This document shows, one piece after another, positions 1 to 5,230 of a DNA stretch of 5,230 nt. The first letter of the stretch is position 1; each line of letters opens with the position of its first letter. The position numbers and the translations under genes are program-made. Source of the DNA: Nitrospinaceae bacterium (lineage in GTDB: Bacteria; Nitrospinota; Nitrospinia; Nitrospinales; VA-1); the NCBI GenBank assembly GCA_029261675.1, contig JAJDBA010000246.1, forward strand, positions 1-5,230. Reading direction: 5' to 3'. The notes below the pieces were generated by a model. That model searched no databases and was not told where the DNA came from. It was given only the letters and a program-made list of their open reading frames with translations.

Positions 1-290
1 AAAATAAGCATTTCAATCAAACCGAAAAGCTTGAGTTCACCCAACGCCACTGCCCACGGGTACATGAATACGACCTCCACATCGAAGATGATGAAAAGCA
101 TCGCGATCGTGGCAAAACGTACAGGGTACCTGCCCTTGGCTTCTTCCGTTGGAACAATGCCACACTCATAAGGCAACAATTTTTCTGGAGTCGGGTTGCG
201 CGGACCCAGCAAAGTGGACAATGCCAACAGAGCACCAATCACCACGAGGGCAACAACCGCGAACAATGAAAAATAAAAATACTCAGCCAT
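1..290 (-). CDS. nuoA: NADH-quinone oxidoreductase subunit A, 3' end cut off by the window edge
   Basis: This is the small membrane subunit A of respiratory complex I (the ND3 homologue), part of the inner-membrane arm near the quinone site, in an enzyme that couples NADH oxidation by quinone to proton export. The 96 visible codons show a first membrane helix (about residues 5-27), then a conserved loop with YECG at 41-44, then a second helix containing the family signature FDVE at 69-72 (acidic D70 and E72) followed by YPWA. The cysteine of YECG corresponds to the ND3 loop cysteine known from mitochondrial complex I. NuoA is usually about 120 residues, so roughly 25 C-terminal residues with most of the third helix lie outside the window. 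The start is well fixed: an in-frame TAA lies immediately before the ATG, and a later start would remove the first helix. The ribosome binding site is weak (GGTTGG). A strong promoter upstream suggests this is the first gene of a nuo operon. Confidence 0.96.
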   Translation of the reverse strand, partial: MAEYFYFSLFAVVALVVIGALLALSTLLGPRNPTPEKLLPYECGIVPTEEAKGRYPVRFATIAMLFIIFDVEVVFMYPWAVALGELKLFGLIEMLI

Positions 291-434
291 TTAACCAACC
301 CAGACAGAAAAACAAAAGAAACGCTTCTATATTATTATGCAGACAGCAATAAGCCACCCTATCCACCTCAAAAAGCCCTTTAGCCTTGTAACTATAAGAT
401 GTTAGCCACAACCTGAGATGAAAAGGCCATAGAA
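291..434 (-). other. Predicted 5' untranslated leader of nuoA
   Basis: If transcription starts about seven bases after the -10 box, the nuoA mRNA has a leader of roughly 144 nt. Visible in it are: a heptamer CTTCTAT at its very 5' end (429-435) complementary to ATAGAAG at 324-330, which could close a long-range stem; a short TAAC/GTTA hairpin; two direct copies of CTGTCTG (301-307 and 340-346); and a tiny ATG-started reading frame of 12 codons (392-430). I recognise no known riboswitch or leader family. The extent is inferred from the promoter only. Confidence 0.45.
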
Positions 435-440
435 GTCGGG

Positions 441-468
441 ATTATAGCAGTCTGCCCTACCCTGTCAA
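441..468 (-). promoter_or_regulatory. Consensus sigma-70 promoter for nuoA
   Basis: On the minus strand a perfect -35 box TTGACA (463-468) and a perfect -10 box TATAAT (441-446) are separated by 16 bp. An AT-rich stretch (AATTA) lies directly upstream of the -35 box. The expected start of transcription is near 433-435. It points at nuoA with no other gene between, so it most likely drives a nuo operon at a high basal level. All twelve box positions match the consensus, which is rare by chance, and the location is intergenic. Confidence 0.85.
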
Positions 469-668
469 TAATTGATTTACGGTGAGATACCGCCCAAAAC
501 CAGCGCGATGAGGAAGGATTTAACCCTTTGTTTAAAATAAGTTGGCTAGAGTAGGGAATTTGGCCTATCCCGCTTTATTTGCGTGATGAGGCGGGCCTGA
601 AAATCGCAAAGCCCACACGAATCCCCGTCCGTTAATAAAAAGAAAAAACACAAAATTAGAAGGAGTTA
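469..668. other. Intergenic stretch without a recognisable gene
   Basis: This 200-bp stretch lies between the stop of the PLD-like gene and the nuoA promoter. No reading frame with coding character, tRNA or known RNA is visible on either strand; the longest ATG-started frame noticed is about ten codons. Directly after the PLD-like gene stop, the transcript would be U-rich (632-658), but no stable hairpin precedes that tract, so a classical intrinsic terminator is not supported. An imperfect palindrome lies at 562-597. Confidence 0.6.
562..597. repeat. Imperfect inverted repeat
   Basis: The arms CCCGC (569-573) and GCGGG (591-595) can pair around a 17-nt loop. The pairing may extend through GG at 562-563 with CC at 596-597 if the bases between are bulged out. 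No run of U follows on either strand, so it does not look like an intrinsic terminator. It could be a protein binding site, a mobile palindromic element or chance. Confidence 0.3.
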
Positions 669-2003
669 CTAAGAATATTCGACAAGGAGGCGGTAGAGGA
701 TACCGGTTGGGTTGTCTTCTGGGGCTTTTGCGTCGGGTTTGGCGTAGCTGACCAAATCGAAGGTTATGGTGTTATCCCCAGCATGAACGTATTGGGCAAT
801 ATCGATAAGGAAAGGATCGGGATATTCCGCGCCACCATATTCCTGCAACAAACGCACATCGTTCACCGCGATGTGACAGGTATTGTCGGAACGCAACAAC
901 ATTTCCGCAGTATGGATAGAACCTGCACTTCCAACGGGCAAATCAAACTGCACACGAAATTTTTTCTGACTGCCAGTTATAGCTTCTTCTTTAGTTACGG
1001 TTTCGCGAACCCATACCCACTGGCCGCCTTTGATCCCGCGCCAGTCATTCCCCATTTGACAAATGGAGGCGTTCTGCCAGCTGTCGCTTTCAGAATCGTA
1101 AAACTCTGTTTTAATTCCACTCGCCAAAACCAAAGTCTTACTTTCGACTGAAGATGGGTCGGCCGCTTCCATCTTTACCGGCTTGCTGGTTTCCCACATG
1201 ATATCGTTCATCTCTTTCCAATAACCGAACATGCCGTTCTTTTTATTGACCACCTGCATACTTGGTCGCGGTGTACTGCGCCCAAGGTAAGGTCCAATAT
1301 CAGCAATGATCATTCCTGAAGAACTTTGTGCATCAATAGAAATGAATGAATGCGATGGGATGGTGTCATAACTGTGGACAACCAACTTGCCTTTACCTGA
1401 CGTATTCGCATCTTCAATTTCGTGATACAGCTTTTGCAATAAAAGAAGCGATGTCTTAATTTCATTGAGAAACGTATGGCGACCGCCGCCCTGCTTTGTA
1501 ATCAGTTCCACCACGGGGGAATTCGGATCCATGACCAACAAGCGAACATTGATTCCGTTGAGGACTTTATCCTTGATCAATTCTCGGCTGGCCGTCGAAA
1601 TGGACAACAGGGAGGACCCCCCGATAAAAACCTCTTTCTTCACATTTTCAAACAACGCTTCGAAAGAAGTAGCTTGTGCCAGCTCAGAACGGTTTTTAAA
1701 AATACCTTGTATCCCCAAACGAACCGCATCGGGGTTGACAATTTCCTGCAAAGCTTCCTTATATTCGTTGAAAGTCAACTCGCGTAGAAACACTTCGTAG
1801 CCAAGCGAAATTACGCCGATCAATGAGATTAACAATGCAAACTCACGAACCGGATGCAGCCACATACTATGGTCATCCAGCACTTTTCCAGCACCAATGT
1901 AGCCTGCAGCACCTAAAACAAATATTCCTACTGCAAGGAAAAGGATCCGGTCGCGAACCCATTCGCGTATATTCAAGCCATCTTTTTCAGGTGTATTTGC
2001 CAT
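669..2003 (-). CDS. Two-helix membrane protein with degenerate phospholipase-D-like domain and C-terminal beta-sandwich
   Basis: I do not recognise a characterised homologue of this 444-residue protein. Two membrane helices are visible (about 19-39 and 54-73). Basic residues before the first helix (R13, R17, R19) suggest both ends are cytoplasmic. Residues about 100-275 resemble the PLD-like fold of DUF5919-type proteins: a segment around VFIGGSSLLSIS (125-136), then VRLLVMDPNSP (153-163), then HSFISID (218-224), a Gly-Pro-Tyr turn (237-239), an Arg-Pro pair (246-247), and YWKEMNDIMWE (261-271). The catalytic HxKxxxxD motif is absent. Residues about 285-444 look like a beta-sandwich of the galactose-binding-like type, with GGQWVWV (326-332), FRVQFDLP (349-356), a SDNTCHIAVND strand pair (372-382) and a terminal NPTGILYRLLVEY segment. 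No clear Shine-Dalgarno precedes the ATG, the first methionine of the frame. Possible roles are binding of a ligand, lipid headgroup or nucleotide at the membrane. Enzymatic activity is doubtful. Confidence 0.85.
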   Translation of the reverse strand: MANTPEKDGLNIREWVRDRILFLAVGIFVLGAAGYIGAGKVLDDHSMWLHPVREFALLISLIGVISLGYEVFLRELTFNEYKEALQEIVNPDAVRLGIQGIFKNRSELAQATSFEALFENVKKEVFIGGSSLLSISTASRELIKDKVLNGINVRLLVMDPNSPVVELITKQGGGRHTFLNEIKTSLLLLQKLYHEIEDANTSGKGKLVVHSYDTIPSHSFISIDAQSSSGMIIADIGPYLGRSTPRPSMQVVNKKNGMFGYWKEMNDIMWETSKPVKMEAADPSSVESKTLVLASGIKTEFYDSESDSWQNASICQMGNDWRGIKGGQWVWVRETVTKEEAITGSQKKFRVQFDLPVGSAGSIHTAEMLLRSDNTCHIAVNDVRLLQEYGGAEYPDPFLIDIAQYVHAGDNTITFDLVSYAKPDAKAPEDNPTGILYRLLVEYS

Positions 2004-2045
2004 TTCTTAACGTAATTTTCTTTGGGAAAGGGTTTTATTGCTGGA

Positions 2046-2067
2046 GATGAAACGAAGTTTCGTTATC
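2046..2067. repeat. Short hairpin in the leader of the PLD-like gene
   Basis: AACGAA (2051-2056) and TTCGTT (2059-2064) form a perfect 6-bp inverted repeat, extended by GAT (2046-2048) and ATC (2065-2067) across a two-base bulge. No U-run follows on the minus strand, so it is a poor terminator for the VWA gene. It falls at or close to the predicted 5' end of the PLD-like gene transcript, so it could protect that end or be an operator. Confidence 0.4.
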
Positions 2068-2075
2068 ACAAATTA

Positions 2076-2104
2076 ATTTTACAAGATAAAGGCCTGATTA
2101 ACAA
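2076..2104 (-). promoter_or_regulatory. Candidate sigma-70 promoter for the PLD-like gene
   Basis: On the minus strand TTGTTA (2099-2104, four of six consensus bases) and TAAAAT (2076-2081, five of six) are separated by exactly 17 bp. Transcription would start near 2069, giving a leader of about 66 nt that begins with the hairpin at 2046-2067. The 162-bp gap after the VWA gene makes an independent promoter plausible. The match is moderate and the region is AT-rich, so chance is possible. Confidence 0.4.
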
Positions 2105-2165
2105 TGAAGTTTTGGTCAAAGTAATGTGAAGATTGTGTAAAGGAAATAATTAGGCTGGCCTCGGG

Positions 2166-4418
2166 TCAACTCAACCCTGCTTTTCGCCTGAGCCACCAGT
2201 CAAGAAACAAAAATCCGACAACGAGACCATAAGCCCACCAATTTTCCCAGAGAGAGAAAGACCGACTATGGCTTTTAACTTTTATTTCCGGATTCGCAAA
2301 TTGGAGCGCACTTAAATCGTTGGCACCATCAAGCACCTTATATTGGCCGCCTGAAACCTGGGCGATTTTTTTCAAAACAAAATCATTCACCAGAGGCTTT
2401 TCAAATTCCGCATTGTCCTTCAACACAGAAAACATAATCTTTTCCTGCAATCCGTCTATCTCTATTACAGCATCATAAAACCCAGTTTGTTCAGGAAGAA
2501 ACGGAAACACTTGCCCACCAAGCTCATCCGTCTTCAACTCTTTCGTTATGACCTCGCCTGAGCGAGAAGAGAGGGTCAGTTTACCTGTAATATTTATGGC
2601 TGGTTGATAATTCTCCTTCAATAATTTAAATTTTATCAATACTTGCTCTTCTTCCCGATAACGTTCCTTGTCAGACTCTAATTGCAAGCGGCGCGTTTCA
2701 GGTTCGGCAATCAACCAGTCGATGACATTGTTCCAAAATCGATGAAAATATCTCGCCCCCGCCCTTCCAAATCCCCAGCTCCAGGCAGAATCGGTGGCCA
2801 GTAAAGCCGTTCGCCCCTTCCCAAACTCACCTGCCACAAGAATGGGAGATTCCGATTCCTTTTTAAGTAAAACATAAGCATCTTTTTCAGCAACAAGCCC
2901 CAGGTTCGTCCCGTGCAAGGGTGGTAAGGCGCTCCAGACCTCATCATTCAATTCTTTTTCCAAACGTAAAATCGGATGATTAGAAAACTCGTCGCTGATT
3001 TTTGGGAGAAATTCTGTATCGACAAAATGTTTTTCAACATCTTTAAAACTCACCGGCAAAATATCTTCTATCGGGGTGCGCGAATAGCTACCACCCTGAA
3101 AAGAAAGCTCGCCGCCGACCATCAAAAAAGCCCCGCCCTTTTCAACATACTTACGGATATTGGATAAATATTTTTTATCGATAAAAGGCTCATACTTGAA
3201 GTTCTGAAAAATGATCAGATCAAAAGAGCTTAAATAATCATCGAATAATAGGTTGGAAGGAAAAGGTATCAGGCTAAGTTCTGATGTTGGAGCAACAACA
3301 TCATCACCGAGGTTACGCAAAATAAAAAACGAGAGCAGGTCTACCCTGGGGTTATTTGCTAAAACTTCGCGCAGGTATCGTGAGTCCCATGATGGTCGAC
3401 CGTTTAAATGCAAGATGCGAATTCGGTCCCGCGCCACATCAACCTCAAACTCTTTCTGGTTATTGGTGAGAATCGATTCCTCGGCGAAACGCGGCAAATT
3501 CAAAGTATAAATACGCTTACCCATTTTTCGCGGAGTGAACTGCAAGTCCACTTTATATTCTTTCTGATCTTCGCGAATTTCAATTATCTTCGAAACAAGA
3601 ATACGATCGCCCTCTTTCAAAACCAAGGGTACATTACGATTGCCCAGCGCAGATGAGAACACCGTCAACGACAAACGCACCGGTTGCTGGACAAACCCGA
3701 AGTCGGGAGCTGAAACAGACTCCAACGCCAGATCTCTGAACTGGTCGTTACTGCCTGCCTGCAAGGTGTGCACGGGTCCGTTTATCCTGGCAAGCGACTT
3801 CAATATGTCTGATGATATTTCTCCAGGCTCCTGAGTCAAATCGGCCCCGTCTGAAAAAAGAAATACTCCTTGAAGCGATTTGTTCTCATAAACTTTGTTT
3901 AACTCTTCCATGACACGACGATAATCTGTATACGGGCGGCGAGCTTGATAACCTTCCAACCCAGAACTTACTTTTTCAATGCCATCGGATACAAAATAAG
4001 TATCAACCTGAAAATCCTTTTTCAGTTGGTCAAAATATTTCTTATTGGACCCCAGCGTTTCCTTGACGAGGTCAATTCTCGGGAGTTCCCTGGGAAAAGT
4101 TTTAATGGAAAGGCTTTTACTGTTATCGAGTAAAACTGCGATGTGGTTTTTAAGAGAATGACTTTTCTTAAACTCTAGTTCGGGGCGCAACAAAATAATC
4201 ACCAGAAGCGCAAAAGCGGCGACACGAAGCAAAAAAAGGAAAACCTTTTGTGGATTCGAACCTACCCTTCTCAGACTGGTCCAGAAAAACCAAAGCGCAA
4301 GAGGCATCATCAAGCCAAGGGAAATGGCAATCAACCACGGGTCTTCCGGAGCCCAGTTTACCTGCCACTGGTCGTAGTCTTTAGAGTCGAACCCAAAAAT
4401 TTTCGCTAACCCGTTCAT
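2166..4418 (-). CDS. Membrane-anchored VWA protein with glutamine-amidotransferase-like domain (Bat-like operon)
   Basis: This 750-residue inner-membrane protein appears to be mostly periplasmic. Two N-terminal helices (about 28-48 and 59-78) flank a short basic loop with R50, R51 and K58, which places the following domains outside. Residues 91-220 form a VWA domain: the metal-site motif D98-x-S100-x-S102 is intact, T164 may be the distal ligand, and LFSDG (187-191) is the usual later strand. Residues about 230-330 look beta-rich. Residues about 331-570 resemble a class I glutamine amidotransferase fold (HLNGRPSWDSRYLREVL at 337-353, YVEKGGAFLMVGGE at 424-437), but no catalytic nucleophile cysteine is seen. 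Residues about 575-665 are another beta-sandwich-like region. A last helix (about 722-741) ends with RRK inside the cell. Its ATG overlaps the stop of the DUF4159 gene by four bases, so the two are translationally coupled. In related operons such proteins accompany MoxR ATPases and DUF58 proteins and are thought to aid metal-dependent assembly or envelope integrity. The exact role is unknown. Confidence 0.9.
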   Translation of the reverse strand: MNGLAKIFGFDSKDYDQWQVNWAPEDPWLIAISLGLMMPLALWFFWTSLRRVGSNPQKVFLFLLRVAAFALLVIILLRPELEFKKSHSLKNHIAVLLDNSKSLSIKTFPRELPRIDLVKETLGSNKKYFDQLKKDFQVDTYFVSDGIEKVSSGLEGYQARRPYTDYRRVMEELNKVYENKSLQGVFLFSDGADLTQEPGEISSDILKSLARINGPVHTLQAGSNDQFRDLALESVSAPDFGFVQQPVRLSLTVFSSALGNRNVPLVLKEGDRILVSKIIEIREDQKEYKVDLQFTPRKMGKRIYTLNLPRFAEESILTNNQKEFEVDVARDRIRILHLNGRPSWDSRYLREVLANNPRVDLLSFFILRNLGDDVVAPTSELSLIPFPSNLLFDDYLSSFDLIIFQNFKYEPFIDKKYLSNIRKYVEKGGAFLMVGGELSFQGGSYSRTPIEDILPVSFKDVEKHFVDTEFLPKISDEFSNHPILRLEKELNDEVWSALPPLHGTNLGLVAEKDAYVLLKKESESPILVAGEFGKGRTALLATDSAWSWGFGRAGARYFHRFWNNVIDWLIAEPETRRLQLESDKERYREEEQVLIKFKLLKENYQPAINITGKLTLSSRSGEVITKELKTDELGGQVFPFLPEQTGFYDAVIEIDGLQEKIMFSVLKDNAEFEKPLVNDFVLKKIAQVSGGQYKVLDGANDLSALQFANPEIKVKSHSRSFSLWENWWAYGLVVGFLFLDWWLRRKAGLS

Positions 4419-5164
4419 GGCGATTGATACCTGCGAAGACGCTCAAGAATAATAGGCAAATGCACCATGTCTTTTTTATAGTCGAGGGTCAACGCATAGA
4501 GAATGATATTGACCCCAAGCCGTATCGATAATTGCCGTTGACGATACCCTCCTGCCAAAATATCGTAATTCCAGTCTCCCAACTTGTTCCTAGACCAAGC
4601 ACCCGCCTGATCGTTGGACGAATACATGAGAACGGTTCGCCCTTTAAGTGAAACGCCTTCTAAATGTGATTTAACAATCGCTCTGCCTGAAACGGTATTG
4701 AGCAAATAAAACGAACGAAACACAGAATGGTCACGAGGAATATTCTTTAATGGCATTTGAGGGAAAAGTTTCGCGACCATTTTTCGCACAGACTGGTCAA
4801 ATTCCGAATCGGGTTCGGCAGAGTTATCATCGATAAACAGGAATCCGCCATAACTTAAATATTTGCGCAATATTTTCAATTCACTTTCCGGAAAAGGCTT
4901 GAACGCCTTATCACCCCCTAGATAAATGAAAGGATACTTAAACAGGTTAGGATCAGAAAGTTTCAATGCTATGGGTTCGCGATTGACCTCCACCGATGTG
5001 CGGCGCGCAATCTGGGCCAGCAGACTTCTCAATGCCTCTGGACGAGCATTGTAGTTACCCCCCTCATAGACAATACGAGGAAGAGTCAGACTGGAATAGT
5101 CAGCCTTTGCTATATCCGCAACGAACAAAAACGCCAGCCCTAGTATGAAAAAATATTTTCGCAT
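4415..5164 (-). CDS. Secreted DUF4159-family protein
   Basis: This 249-residue protein of unknown biochemical role is probably periplasmic. A signal peptide is clear: MRKYFF, a hydrophobic core, and an AKA cleavage site after residue 21. The mature part carries DUF4159 hallmarks: YEGGNYNARPEAL (33-45), the YPFIYLGG strand (77-84), a LRKYLSYGGFLFIDD segment (99-113), RDHSVF (144-149), and the ending RLGVNIILYALTLDYKKD (215-232) followed by HLPIILERLRR. The fold is thought to be GATase-like. The start was chosen because it leaves a standard signal peptide. However, AGAAGG abuts the ATG with no spacing, so an ATG at 5206 (14 residues longer, with AGAG eight bases upstream) or a TTG at 5227 remain possible. 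The gene overlaps the following VWA gene by ATGA, and the two products probably work together outside the inner membrane. Promoter and earlier operon genes lie beyond the right edge. Confidence 0.92.
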   Translation of the reverse strand: MRKYFFILGLAFLFVADIAKADYSSLTLPRIVYEGGNYNARPEALRSLLAQIARRTSVEVNREPIALKLSDPNLFKYPFIYLGGDKAFKPFPESELKILRKYLSYGGFLFIDDNSAEPDSEFDQSVRKMVAKLFPQMPLKNIPRDHSVFRSFYLLNTVSGRAIVKSHLEGVSLKGRTVLMYSSNDQAGAWSRNKLGDWNYDILAGGYRQRQLSIRLGVNIILYALTLDYKKDMVHLPIILERLRRYQSP

Positions 5165-5230
5165 CCTTCTGAGTTTAAAACAGGAAGGGTACCTATAGCA
5201 ATGCATGTATTTTCTCTGTGTACGCAAGTC

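Noticed and set aside
17..238. Minus-strand open frame overlapping nuoA
   Set aside because: It is a different frame of the nuoA region, with a composition unlike a real protein (many Cys, Trp and Ser). The nuoA frame has clear family motifs.
291..434. Small RNA, tRNA or riboswitch downstream of the consensus promoter
   Set aside because: No T-loop motif, conserved aptamer core or terminator is visible. The simplest reading is the nuoA leader.
783..1151. Plus-strand open frame of 122 codons
   Set aside because: It lies antisense inside the PLD-like gene, has no recognisable domain or upstream ribosome binding site, and the minus-strand frame has coherent protein features.
1465..1800. Two overlapping plus-strand open frames antisense to the PLD-like gene
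   Set aside because: Neither shows membrane segments, motifs or coding character. Two overlapping frames in the same place are typical of shadows of a real gene.
669..2003. A defence-system effector
   Set aside because: A membrane-tethered PLD-like domain could suggest this, but the neighbours are complex I and Bat-like genes, with no nuclease, cyclase, NTPase or mobile-element genes in the window and no intact catalytic motif.
2046..2067. Intrinsic terminator of the VWA gene
   Set aside because: The stem is short, AT-rich and not followed by a U-run in the direction of transcription, so it is listed only as an inverted repeat.
3253..3834. Several plus-strand frames inside the VWA gene
   Set aside because: All are antisense to a continuous 750-codon frame with recognisable domains, and none has a plausible product.

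Overview
The window is a chromosomal segment of a bacterium. All four genes lie on the minus strand, so transcription runs right to left. A complex I subunit (NuoA), a Sec signal peptide, and a membrane-anchored von Willebrand factor A (VWA) protein encoded next to a DUF4159 protein suggest a respiring Gram-negative bacterium. The VWA/DUF4159 pair is familiar from MoxR/DUF58-type (Bat-like) operons of deltaproteobacteria-like, Nitrospinota-like and planctomycete-like lineages. Base composition looks moderate. I cannot fix the genus from the sequence, so any lineage assignment is tentative.

Right part (about 2166-5164): a two-gene translationally coupled unit. The first gene encodes a secreted DUF4159 protein. 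The second encodes a 750-residue inner-membrane protein with two N-terminal membrane segments, a periplasmic VWA domain with a DxSxS metal site, a class I glutamine-amidotransferase-like (GATase-like) domain, a beta-rich region and a C-terminal membrane segment. They overlap by four bases (ATGA). Both carry a similar GATase-like 'GGxxL' segment, so they probably act together at the periplasmic face of the inner membrane. The MoxR ATPase and DUF58 genes that usually accompany such pairs would lie beyond the right edge and are not seen.

Middle (669-2003): a gene for a two-helix membrane protein with a degenerate phospholipase-D-like domain and a C-terminal beta-sandwich resembling galactose-binding-like modules, both predicted to be cytoplasmic. 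It has its own candidate promoter in the 162-bp gap upstream. This is the least familiar gene here and the best candidate for something undescribed.

Left part (1-668): the start of nuoA, which runs off the left edge and is probably the first gene of a nuo (complex I) operon. A textbook sigma-70 promoter (TTGACA, 16 bp, TATAAT) lies about 150 bp upstream of nuoA and gives a leader of about 144 nt. The remaining ~200 bp up to the middle gene has no gene I can support, only an imperfect palindrome and a U-rich tract. No RNA genes, insertion sequences, CRISPR arrays or convincing intrinsic terminators were seen.
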